The notes under the pieces are model-generated. The model was not told the origin of the DNA and searched no databases. It saw nothing but the letters and a program-made list of their open reading frames with translations. A stretch of DNA of 58,091 bases, from contig JAGXIO010000142.1 of assembly GCA_024635555.1 (NCBI GenBank), positions 1-58,091 on the forward strand, read 5' to 3'. Each line of letters begins with the position of its first letter. Position 1 is the first letter of the stretch. This document shows positions 1-7,706 of this stretch, piece by piece. The stretch comes from Saccharicrinis sp. (GTDB taxonomy: Bacteria; Bacteroidota; Bacteroidia; Bacteroidales; Marinilabiliaceae). Position numbers and translations under genes: made by a program.

Positions 1-1
1 A

Positions 2-97
2 TCTTTCAATGCCAAAATCAAGGAATTTAGACGGCAGTTTAGGGGTGTTGTGGATGTGAAATTCTTCCTGTTCAGATTAACAAAGATTTTTGCATGA
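2..97 (+). mobile_element. C-terminal tail of a transposase (gene begins before the window)
   Basis: An open frame enters from the left edge and stops with TGA at 95-97, giving about 31 residues that end KFFLFRLTKIFA. The pattern FNAKIKEFR...RGV.D..FFLFRLTK resembles the C-terminus of ISL3-like (DDE) transposases common in Bacteroidota. This is recognition by eye from a short tail, so the family is uncertain. It would mean an insertion sequence ends just left of the DUF1232/dus pair. Confidence 0.45.
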
Positions 98-310
98 AAA
101 TAAAAACCAACATTTAGACCCAGCTTTTGCATCTGGTCCCTAATAGCAAGCAAACATTTGATTTTGAATGTCTGCTTGCCATTAGCTGGGCAATGATGTT
201 AATGTTTTGTTAACGCCGAAAAAATAGTCTTTTACGGCATGGACATTGTAATTATTTAGCCAAAGAACGTTTAAGTTTTTTTCATAGATTAAGGTTAGGG
301 TTTAAGTTGG

Positions 311-347
311 ATAATCGGAGTGTCGTTATGATGCTCCGATTATTTTA
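311..347. terminator. Hairpin, possible bidirectional terminator
   Basis: Ten-base stem ATAATCGGAG / CTCCGATTAT (311-320 with 334-343) around a 13-base loop, followed by TTTT. The T-run is short, so its strength as a terminator is uncertain. Confidence 0.5.
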
Positions 348-416
348 AGCCATAAGTTTAATCCAATAAAAGTAAGAAGGGTTTTGAGTTTTTTTTCATA
401 GATTTGAGTTTAGTTT

Positions 417-450
417 AAAGGAGCGATTCCATTGGGGACGCTCCTTTTTT
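417..450 (+). terminator. Rho-independent terminator
   Basis: Nine-base stem AAAGGAGCG / CGCTCCTTT (417-425 with 439-447), a 13-base loop, and a T-run to 450. It lies before the DUF1232 gene, so it would end transcription coming from the left. The palindromic AATTAACGCGCTTAATT follows directly. Confidence 0.7.
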
Positions 451-606
451 AATTAACGCGCTTAATTAAGGGTACGAAAGTTGTTGAAAATATTTTTTGA
501 CAATTTTAATAATGCCATTGCTCACAAAGAGATAAGCCATGCCATCCGGCAGGCTGGGATGAAGAATCAGTAGCCAGAATGTGGCAAATAAAAATTAATT
601 AAACCT

Positions 607-1002
607 ATGAAATTAAATACACCCATCAAGCTAAAAGTTCTTAAACATGCCATCTTTATGCTTAACGACATTAAGAACAAGGCAAATAAGGATGATATCG
701 TATCCATTAAGGATGAGTTGTTCACCATGAATAAAGGCGCGTTAAAAGCAATTTGGGGTAAAGTGACTGATTTATGGGGAGTTGTAAAAAGTAATGATAT
801 CCCCTTCTCGCAAAAAGTATTGCCCTTGGCCGCATTAATCTATACCATTACACCATTGGATGCCATACCCGATATGGTACCGTTCCTTGGCTTGAGTGAT
901 GATGCCGCAATTATTGTTGCTACTGCAGCAACCATTGCAACGACCATCATCAAAAGTAAAAATAAGTCGAATAGCCCAGTTGTACGTGAGCAGGCGAAAT
1001 AA
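607..1002 (+). CDS. DUF1232 (YkvA-like) small membrane protein
   Basis: 131 residues. The centre, about residues 60-105, carries the DUF1232 signature: a hydrophobic stretch KVLPLAALIYTITPLDAIPD followed by a second one after FLGLSDDAA. The P-x-D-x-I-P-D core is the conserved part of the family. The protein probably sits in the inner membrane; the family has no settled biochemical function. The N-terminal 55 residues are charged and probably cytoplasmic. It is followed after 40 bp by dus on the same strand, so the two may be co-transcribed. The ATG start fits the length of the family. Confidence 0.8.
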   Translation: MKLNTPIKLKVLKHAIFMLNDIKNKANKDDIVSIKDELFTMNKGALKAIWGKVTDLWGVVKSNDIPFSQKVLPLAALIYTITPLDAIPDMVPFLGLSDDAAIIVATAATIATTIIKSKNKSNSPVVREQAK

Positions 1003-1042
1003 TCAGAAATCTTTAAAAAAGTATTAGAAAAAGAATACGCAC

Positions 1043-2047
1043 ATGTCCATTGAAAAAAATAACTTTTGGAATACTTCAAAACGACCACTGGTGATGCTGG
1101 CACCCATGGAAGATGTTACCGATACAGCGTTTCGCGAACTGATTTTGCATCATACTACTCCTGGAAATCTCGATGTTGTATTTACCGAATTTGCCTCCAC
1201 TGATGGCTTGTGCCATCCTGAGGGACGAAGTAATGTGGCACAGAGGCTAATCATTTCAAAAACAGAGCGGCAACTGTTGAACGAAAAAGGAGTGAAGATT
1301 GTAGCACAGATTTGGGGCAGTAATCCGGAGAAATTTTTTGAGGCCACAAAATACATATCCGAAAATTACGACTTTGACGGCATTGATATCAATATGGGAT
1401 GTCCTGTTCGCAATGTGGTATCGCATGGCAGCTGTTCGGCATTAATTGATAATGAACCCTTGGCCGCAGAAATAATACGGGCTACCCGCGAAGCCACAAG
1501 CCTGCCCGTAAGTGTTAAAACAAGGATGGGTTTAAAGAAAGTAGATACCGAACGATGGATGAACTTTCTGTTTCGCCAGCCGCTGGAGGGCGTTATTCTG
1601 CATGGAAGGATTCAGAAACAGATGTCGGAAGGAGAAGCCAACTGGAATGAGATTGCCAAAGCCTCGACCATTAGAGATTTGATAGCACCCCATATACCCC
1701 TCATTGGTAACGGAGATGTATTTTCTTTTGAAGATGCGCATGAACGCTCAAAACGCTTTAGTACGGATGGGGTTATGATTGGACGAGGTATTTTCAAAAA
1801 TCCATGGATGTTCGAATCGCCCCTTTCCGAAATTGAGATAGAAAAGAGATTTGCAACCCTCTTGAAGCATTTACAACTATATGAATCTGCGTGGGGAAAT
1901 TCGCGGCCATTCCCGGTACTAAAACGCTTTTTTAAAATTTACATTTCCGATTTTAGAGGAGCTGCTGAAATTCGCAAAGAATTAATGGAAACCAATAGCT
2001 TTGAAGAAGCTCGGCAGGTTATAAAAAACAACTTATCATTTTTGTAG
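1043..2047 (+). CDS. dus: tRNA-dihydrouridine synthase
   Basis: 334 residues, full length for the Dus family, an FMN-dependent TIM-barrel enzyme that reduces uridine to dihydrouridine in the tRNA D-loop. Visible signatures are the N-terminal LAPMEDVTDTAFR (FMN site), the catalytic-cysteine segment DGIDINMGCPVRNV, the VSVKTRMGL strand, the HGR motif and GNGDVFSFEDA near the phosphate-binding end. I cannot fix which Dus subgroup it belongs to. The last ~80 codons are duplicated almost exactly at 17210-17451, beyond the polysaccharide locus, and the two versions diverge in their final codons. The present 3' end may therefore have been replaced when that locus arrived. Confidence 0.93.
   Translation: MSIEKNNFWNTSKRPLVMLAPMEDVTDTAFRELILHHTTPGNLDVVFTEFASTDGLCHPEGRSNVAQRLIISKTERQLLNEKGVKIVAQIWGSNPEKFFEATKYISENYDFDGIDINMGCPVRNVVSHGSCSALIDNEPLAAEIIRATREATSLPVSVKTRMGLKKVDTERWMNFLFRQPLEGVILHGRIQKQMSEGEANWNEIAKASTIRDLIAPHIPLIGNGDVFSFEDAHERSKRFSTDGVMIGRGIFKNPWMFESPLSEIEIEKRFATLLKHLQLYESAWGNSRPFPVLKRFFKIYISDFRGAAEIRKELMETNSFEEARQVIKNNLSFL
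1792..2031 (+). repeat. Direct repeat, left copy (3' end of dus)
   Basis: About 240 bp inside dus, matching 17210-17451 in the same orientation. I count only a handful of differences: CG/AA near 1910, a longer T-run in the right copy, and single substitutions near 1960 and 2017. Homology fades at the T/C-rich end just before the dus stop codon. The two copies flank the polysaccharide locus. Confidence 0.93.
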
Positions 2048-2060
2048 TCATTGATCCGCA

Positions 2061-2092
2061 GGAATTGGAACTTACTTGTTAAAACGTAATGA
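2061..2092 (-). pseudogene. 32-bp remnant of an SGNH hydrolase gene
   Basis: 32 bases match 18099-18130 of the SGNH hydrolase gene at 30 of 32 positions. On the minus strand they correspond to the segment ITFQQVSSNS of that protein, but the first Q codon has become TAA here. The remnant lies 13 bases after the dus stop. The left junction therefore carries dus plus a scrap of its right-hand neighbour, supporting a duplication of the dus-SGNH boundary. The rest of 2093-2310 shows nothing I can identify. Confidence 0.65.
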
Positions 2093-2310
2093 TATTCAAT
2101 GTCTGTGTCTTGCGCATTTACATTGAATGAAATGCCTGCTATTTTTTGCTATTTAATGTTAGGAGCTTCATTCATAAACATTTCCCCATTCTTATTTTTT
2201 TAAAACCTGAACAGGAATTATTAAACCTAAATACGATTAGAGAAAAGGTTATAAAATTAGTTTTAAAAGTTTTTAATATAACTCCTTTTTGGATAAAGAC
2301 TCATCTTCTC

Positions 2311-3504
2311 TCAATTTCCCTTGTTCATATGATATTTATAAACTTCGCTACCGCCGAGCAGAAAACAACCTAAGCCATAATCCTGCAAGTCAGGCTCGGA
2401 ATCATACGTTACAGGCTGGCTATCTTTGGGTTCCTTTCCAGTACCCTGCACGTATCCCAGAAAACCATCTCTATGAACACATCCAGAGAGTCCACTCCAC
2501 CCCTTCAGCATAGCATCGGCATATTTGCTTTCTTTCAGTACGTTATTGTTTATGCCCCACGCAAAGCCGTAAGTGAACATGGCTGTTCCCGTTAACTCCT
2601 TTCCTCCAAAATGTGTCGGGTCGTGCAGACTTACATTCCAGAAACCGTCAGTTCTCTGCACCTTCAGGAGAGCTTCAGACATTTCATTAAATATTTTCAG
2701 GTATTCTTCCCGATACTTATTATCCACAGGTAATACATCGATTACCCGCACCAAGGCTGCATAAACCCATCCGTTTCCGCGGCTCCAGTAACAATCCTCT
2801 CCATTTGGTTCTTTGTAAAGGGCAACGAAATCGGCATCACGCCACCACAGACCGTCTTCAGCATTATACAATCCGCCGCCAATTTCATCTTTTGCTGCCA
2901 GATACATCTCATGCATCTTGTCAAAGTACTTCTGATTGTTATCGATAACACCAAGTTTTGCGAAAGTTGGCATAGCCATAAATAAGGCATCAACCCAATA
3001 CCAGTCCGTATGTGCCTCTGGAATTTTAATAATACTGTCTAAAGATTCACGAATAGTAGCGATTCGTTCTGGCTTTGGATCAATTTGATAAAGTTCCAGG
3101 TAGGTTTGTCCCGCACAATGATTATTGGCATTTCGTGAATGAGTCACTGGTTTCCCAACTTTATAATTGTTTAACATCCAATGATGAGATTCCCCCCATT
3201 TTACACCCTGCTCATAATACTCTGCCTTAGAATAAATAGAATTCAAGGCCATCAAACCCACATAATAAACGGCACCTGCCCAGTAATTACTCGGGAATTC
3301 CCTAAAATCCATTTCAGCACTGCCCGTAACGATTTCAACATCGGGATACTTTTTAGTGAAGTAACTGTTGGCCAGCTCAAGTTTTTTTAATACGGCTTTC
3401 GATTTGAGATTCTTTTTTAGTTCAGCATCTGAGGCATGAGTGGCTATACCGGCAAACAGTAGAGCAAAGAACATAAGGGCTGTAATCGTACTAAACTTTT
3501 TCAT
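2311..3504 (-). CDS. GH105 unsaturated glucuronyl/rhamnogalacturonyl hydrolase
   Basis: 397 residues with a signal peptide (about residues 1-24). The rest has the six-hairpin toroid pattern of glycoside hydrolase family 105/88: NYWAGAVYYVGLMAL, the segment HSRNANNHCAGQ near 122-132, WYWVDALFMAMP with the expected catalytic Asp at about 172, and CYWSRGNGWVYAAL. These enzymes remove the 4,5-unsaturated uronic acid left at the non-reducing end by polysaccharide lyases, probably here in the periplasm. It is the last gene of the polysaccharide locus, 48 bp after the DUF4861 gene. Substrate (pectin type, ulvan type or other uronide) cannot be told from the sequence. Confidence 0.88.
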   Translation of the reverse strand: MKKFSTITALMFFALLFAGIATHASDAELKKNLKSKAVLKKLELANSYFTKKYPDVEIVTGSAEMDFREFPSNYWAGAVYYVGLMALNSIYSKAEYYEQGVKWGESHHWMLNNYKVGKPVTHSRNANNHCAGQTYLELYQIDPKPERIATIRESLDSIIKIPEAHTDWYWVDALFMAMPTFAKLGVIDNNQKYFDKMHEMYLAAKDEIGGGLYNAEDGLWWRDADFVALYKEPNGEDCYWSRGNGWVYAALVRVIDVLPVDNKYREEYLKIFNEMSEALLKVQRTDGFWNVSLHDPTHFGGKELTGTAMFTYGFAWGINNNVLKESKYADAMLKGWSGLSGCVHRDGFLGYVQGTGKEPKDSQPVTYDSEPDLQDYGLGCFLLGGSEVYKYHMNKGN

Positions 3505-3552
3505 CTAAAATTATTAATATCTATAATATAAACACAACTAACACTTATTTTT

Positions 3553-4839
3553 CTATTGAATTGAAACATCCACCTCTACAGCCAATTGTTTAGCCAGGCT
3601 TTGTAAATAATTCTTAAAATATTCTTCATCAACAAAACCTTCGTCGCTGAGTTCCCAGCAGGCAACTGCATAGTAGGTAAGCGGTTTATTGTTTTCAATT
3701 TTTAGCTTGGCAAAAAAAGTATTCGACAAATGACCTATTTTAGGCGCTTCGACAAATCCCAGATACAAATTTTTAGGAACGATGAGTGCCATTCCAAGCC
3801 ACCATTCTCGATTGTAAGTTTGTTTGTCGTGAGTATAAAGCACCACATATTTATCATTTTCTTCAATGATGGTAAGTAGTGCTTCTGTATTTATATTTAC
3901 CAGTCCCACGACCATCTCCTCATCACCGCGAAGCCCTGAAAATTCCACAACATTTTGATAGCCATACATACCTGGCCAAATGCTGGTATTTTCTACAACA
4001 TCATATTTCCGATTTCCGGGACTCCAGTTTGAGTATTTGTAATTTAGTGCAGAACGTACAGGCCCTTCTGTAACTATTTGAAAGCTGGTGTTCTCAATAT
4101 TATTTAAAGTATCTCCTGAAATTATGCCAAGGCGCAACAATTCGTTACCAGCCAATAAAGCATACCCACCTAAACCAACGGAATTTCCGACAGAAAGAAC
4201 ATCCCGTCCCCAATCTTCCATAACGTGGTAGTTGTCAACTACTGCTCCATTTTCATCAAGCCCAACATTTTCGGGTGAAATGGCAGAGATTTTCTTCCCA
4301 AATACATCTTTGGCATTCCTCCCGTCAAGGTAATGCCTAAAACCAACTTTATCGTTTTCCCAGGTTGGACCATCGGTCTGGTATTGTTGAAAACCCAGAG
4401 TCCATGGTATTTGACGGGCAGTAAGCACTTCATTGAGTGCAGGTTTAACAGGCATATCTGCTAGCATACGTTTTCCAAAGCGCACGCTTGTTCTTACCGT
4501 AAAGTCAGGCTTTTTAGGACTCCATTCTAAGGTAAAATCCACTATTCCATTAGCAGGTAAATTAGCTACAAAAAACAGTTCATCCCAGTTTTTATCTCCA
4601 TCCATGTCATCGAGCTGCGCAGGTATAGTATCGCCCTTGGATGAGATGAGGAGTGGGAATAGCTCACCCTGGGGTACAATGAGCAACCTAGCGCGTTGAA
4701 TTGAGATTGCTTTATCTGATAATTCAACGGAAGAAGTATTTGAGAGGGTAATTACACTCTTTTTATCACCACTTTTGCATTGCACAAAAAACAGTGATAT
4801 AAAAAATAAACTTACTTGCAATATAAATAGTTGTTTCAT
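3553..4839 (-). CDS. DUF4861 family secreted protein
   Basis: 428 residues. The N-terminus is a hydrophobic leader ending FFVQC (Cys 21), which could be a lipoprotein signal although Gln before the Cys is atypical. The body matches my memory of DUF4861 proteins: an early segment on qualities of the substrate chain (TIPAQLDDMDGDKNWDELFF), then GYALLAGNELLRLG and late NREWWLGMALIVP. DUF4861 proteins recur beside GH105 enzymes in uronide-degrading loci; their activity is not established to my knowledge. It sits between the intact GH105 (downstream) and the broken GH105 (upstream) on the same strand. Confidence 0.75.
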   Translation of the reverse strand: MKQLFILQVSLFFISLFFVQCKSGDKKSVITLSNTSSVELSDKAISIQRARLLIVPQGELFPLLISSKGDTIPAQLDDMDGDKNWDELFFVANLPANGIVDFTLEWSPKKPDFTVRTSVRFGKRMLADMPVKPALNEVLTARQIPWTLGFQQYQTDGPTWENDKVGFRHYLDGRNAKDVFGKKISAISPENVGLDENGAVVDNYHVMEDWGRDVLSVGNSVGLGGYALLAGNELLRLGIISGDTLNNIENTSFQIVTEGPVRSALNYKYSNWSPGNRKYDVVENTSIWPGMYGYQNVVEFSGLRGDEEMVVGLVNINTEALLTIIEENDKYVVLYTHDKQTYNREWWLGMALIVPKNLYLGFVEAPKIGHLSNTFFAKLKIENNKPLTYYAVACWELSDEGFVDEEYFKNYLQSLAKQLAVEVDVSIQ

Positions 4840-4989
4840 TTCAAGTTACTTATGTGAACGCCCATTATGGTTTAATATTAATTAACCAATAAAAAATTTA
4901 TGAGAAAATTTCCGCCTTCTTTTGTGAGCAATCTCTCACTCATAAAAGTGTTATACCTTAATATGGCCGTTGTTGAACCATAAAACAGA

Positions 4990-5451
4990 TTAATGATGAT
5001 CTTTAACACCATCTTCTTCCATATAAAAAATGGCAGCATCTGTCTCCACTTTTTCCTTATAAAATAAGAGTGCACTATCATTCATTTTTGCGGTGTGATT
5101 CTTTAACAAACGATAAATTTCAGGTCCTGCATAGATAAAAGGTCCATAACCATGAGCCGCCGCCTTATTTACGGGTCTATAATAATAGAATGCCGGATCA
5201 AAACCCATTCCGGTACCAACACATATGCCGTCTATTTGACCCTGCTCATTGATTTTAGTTGTAATACCATGCCACCCTAACATAGTTTGCGACCCGTAAG
5301 CCAGCGGATCAATCCAACCTTCATTTATGGTCTTTGCCATGCAATAGACAAAATCCTGTTTTAAAAGCGGAGAAACATATTGTGCCGATATATTTAAAAT
5401 GAATCCCAAAAAATTATTATCGTAATGCAGAATAACCTGATAAATTTCATG
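4990..5451 (-). pseudogene. 5'-truncated GH105 hydrolase remnant
   Basis: About 150 in-frame codons, beginning without an ATG after an in-frame TAG near 5457 and ending at TAA 4990-4992. The translation holds the C-terminal half of a second GH105: ISAQYVSPLLKQDF, GWIDPLAYGSQTMLGWHG, GICVGTGMGFDPAFYYYRPV and AAHGYGPFIYAGPEIYRLL are typical of the family. The N-terminal half, including the catalytic Asp region, is missing and is replaced upstream by the repeat-rich spacer at 5452-5954. It is probably non-functional, the product of a deletion. A TTG at 5407-5409 could start a 139-residue fragment, but that would lack the catalytic part. Confidence 0.78.
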
Positions 5452-5475
5452 TGTCTATAATTGATTTTTTTTGCC

Positions 5476-5604
5476 ACATAGCTTGCCCCGAACTTGATTC
5501 GGGGGAACTCGCCATTACAATCATTCTCCTCCCGCTAAGGCGGGACAGGTTATGTGAGAGACAACTCTCATAGCCTGCCCCGACCCTTCGGGGGCTCGTT
5601 TCAT
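5476..5604. repeat. GC-rich hairpin repeat element (copy 1) in a 500-bp gene-free spacer
   Basis: The spacer 5452-5954 carries no gene I can support. Within it lie two stem-loops, CCCCGAACTTGATTCGGGG and CCCCGACCCTTCGGGG, in the same order and with the same flanks (ATAGC.TGCCCCG..., GGCTCGTTTCAT) as at 31712-31817 between murE and ftsI. A further hairpin, CCCGCTAAGGCGGG, is at about 5531-5544. This is a dispersed REP-like or BIME-like element. Confidence 0.75.
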
Positions 5605-5954
5605 GTGTTAATTTTTTTCTTACAAAGACGCAAAGGAGAAGTTAAAAAACAATCCTACCCACCGCTGCAGCGGGACAGGCGGTGTGTCAATTTGCTTTGC
5701 CATGGGTGTTTCATATGCTCTATTATCTTGTCATTAGGTTGTCGTATAGCTTGTCCTATTTTTTTGAATATTTACAACTGATAAAGTTTTGTTCATCCCA
5801 TAAGATGGGGTAATCGAACACCCCAACATTTGCCAAATGAGTAATCATACTCAGCACTTGCACTCTCCCGTCTAGTATAAAGTGATTGCATAGCTTATAA
5901 AAAGTCTATGCAATCACGCTTAATTATAGGACTCTACATTACTAATTACTTGGC

Positions 5955-7667
5955 TTATTTAACCATTATTTTAACAACACGAATACCTTTATCTGTTGAT
6001 ATATTTAACAAGTAAAGTCCTGATTTAAGTGCACTTAAATCAACCACGCCCGAGGTAGCACCCATAGTTGCATTCAGTACATTAGCACCAGTAAGGCTGT
6101 ATACACTAATCTGATTGATCTTTCTTTCTGATTTAATATTAACCCGGCCGCTTGTAACAGTGGGATAAACATTTATTTCCACCGATTCTTCTTCCGAAAA
6201 AATAGCTGTTGTTAACTGATCCGCATCAAAAACCTCAAATGCACCAATGGAGATGCTTGCCGTACGAGGCATACCCAGTATGTCAGCATTAGCAAAGTCA
6301 AATACAACCGGATCTACCGAAGCAAGCACACCTTTATTAACCAACGGAGATGTTGCCTCAATGGTCCAATCGGCCTGATATAATTCCATGACTTTTGACG
6401 GAGAAAAAGGAATACCAACAAAAGTAGTTGGGTTTATAAATTTTGGTGCATAAAGCATTTGTCCATCTCCACCTGTTTCATCTGAACTATTGACCGTTCC
6501 CAACTCTACTAGATCAGCCAAAGAAGTTACATTAGTTACATCAGGTGAAAAGATGTTACTTAGTTTACCATTAAATGCGTTCGAATTCTTACTAAATGTA
6601 ATGCCGATGCTTGCTGTGGTAAAGAATGCCGCGTCATAGGTAAGCAAATCACTCTTCACATTTCCCCACATAATGCAATTGTAAATATGAGTATTAGAAC
6701 GAGTCACCATCATTCCTGCACCGTTTTCACAAATGTTATTAACCAGCGTAAGGCCTGCCAATATTACCTCAGCTTCAGGAATATCATTGCTGTTTGCAAC
6801 ATAAATGGCACCACCCTCTTGATTAAGACCTGTAATTTCATTATTGTAAAGTATACAATTCTCTATACGGGCAGCATCATTGGCATAAATAACCGCTCTG
6901 GTTCTGTTGGTCGATTCTCCTTTAATAGCTCTGAGAACCGAATTGGTTAAAGCAGAACCTGCATTTTGCAACATAACTGCTGCACCGTAAAGCGACCCCC
7001 CTGAGGCCTTTGCTTCAACAAATTCAAAAAGGCAATGATCGATAGTCCCACCTTTTTGGCACATCAATGCACCTGCGGTAGCGGTACCGGATGCCAAATA
7101 GTAATTAACATCCCTGATAATACATTTATTAACCTGTCCCTTTTCGAGATATACAGCTCCAGAACCGGCAGCACCTTCGTACCCCACCGTAACCGTATTG
7201 TCTGATAGAGTAAAACCATCAATAACATTGGACGAGGCTCTGATGTCTATTAAGGCAAAGGAAGACGTTTCATCGGTTCCCCTGATATTCGTTACATTTG
7301 TAAATTCCCAGGCTTCGGCATAACCATTGCCGTCGGCATCGGAAATGGCTCTGTCGTCCACCGAAGTTTCATCACCGTAAAAGCCTCCATACATCGTAAC
7401 ACCTGCGGGCATAACAATTGCAGCAGTGCTATTATACACGCCTTTGGCCACCCAAATTACATCACCTGATACGAGTGTACTCCAAAATGCATCGGTACTC
7501 AAATTGCTTCCAGCAAGCACAACCACAATATTGTCGGCATCTTGAGTTACCGCAGACCATGCTTGGCTATCTGATGACAGACGAACATAAATTTGTTTTG
7601 CGCTTACTTGTGCTGTTATAAACAAAGCAAGGCAAATCATCCAAAATTTTGTAATCTTTTTTTTCAT
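5955..7667 (-). CDS. Secreted right-handed beta-helix protein with type IX sorting tail
   Basis: 570 residues. Signal peptide at about 1-23. Residues 25-130 look like the start of a DUF1565-type helix: a list-like opening with VIWVAKGVYNSTAAIVMPAG and VTMYGGFYGDE. Residues 130-400 alternate short strands and turns (NVIDGFTLSDN, GGTIDHCLFEF, RIENCILYNNEI), typical of parallel beta-helix pectate-lyase-like folds. The last ~80 residues are a type A T9SS sorting domain (INVYPTVTSGRVNIKSE...LKSGLYLLNISTDKG...KIMVK), so it should be exported across the outer membrane and attached to the surface. Its place beside the Sus genes suggests carbohydrate binding or cleavage, but no catalytic motif is recognisable. 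Confidence 0.8.
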   Translation of the reverse strand: MKKKITKFWMICLALFITAQVSAKQIYVRLSSDSQAWSAVTQDADNIVVVLAGSNLSTDAFWSTLVSGDVIWVAKGVYNSTAAIVMPAGVTMYGGFYGDETSVDDRAISDADGNGYAEAWEFTNVTNIRGTDETSSFALIDIRASSNVIDGFTLSDNTVTVGYEGAAGSGAVYLEKGQVNKCIIRDVNYYLASGTATAGALMCQKGGTIDHCLFEFVEAKASGGSLYGAAVMLQNAGSALTNSVLRAIKGESTNRTRAVIYANDAARIENCILYNNEITGLNQEGGAIYVANSNDIPEAEVILAGLTLVNNICENGAGMMVTRSNTHIYNCIMWGNVKSDLLTYDAAFFTTASIGITFSKNSNAFNGKLSNIFSPDVTNVTSLADLVELGTVNSSDETGGDGQMLYAPKFINPTTFVGIPFSPSKVMELYQADWTIEATSPLVNKGVLASVDPVVFDFANADILGMPRTASISIGAFEVFDADQLTTAIFSEEESVEINVYPTVTSGRVNIKSERKINQISVYSLTGANVLNATMGATSGVVDLSALKSGLYLLNISTDKGIRVVKIMVK

Positions 7668-7706
7668 AATTGATTTTTTAACTTGTGAAACTAAATACTT
7701 ATTAAA

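Larger units (their letters stand above)
98..606. other. Intergenic region with hairpins, no gene seen
   Basis: This stretch follows the transposase tail. It holds a strong hairpin at about 148-181 (GCAAGCAAACATT against AATGTCTGCTTGC), which could be the end structure of the insertion sequence. It also holds two terminator-like hairpins listed separately. Each of those is preceded by nearly the same 16-base string (GTTTTTTTTCATAGATT) at about 275-290 and 388-404, so the unit seems to have been duplicated. I see no convincing coding frame. Confidence 0.5.

Noticed and set aside
1-606. Complete insertion sequence
   Set aside because: Only the transposase tail is in the window; the other end cannot be seen.
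2146-2373. 75-residue plus-strand ORF after dus
   Set aside because: Hydrophobic, low-complexity composition, overlaps the end of the GH105 gene and shows no domain; likely spacer.
5554-5781. 75-residue ORF in the repeat-rich spacer
   Set aside because: Runs through hairpin repeats; no domain or plausible start.
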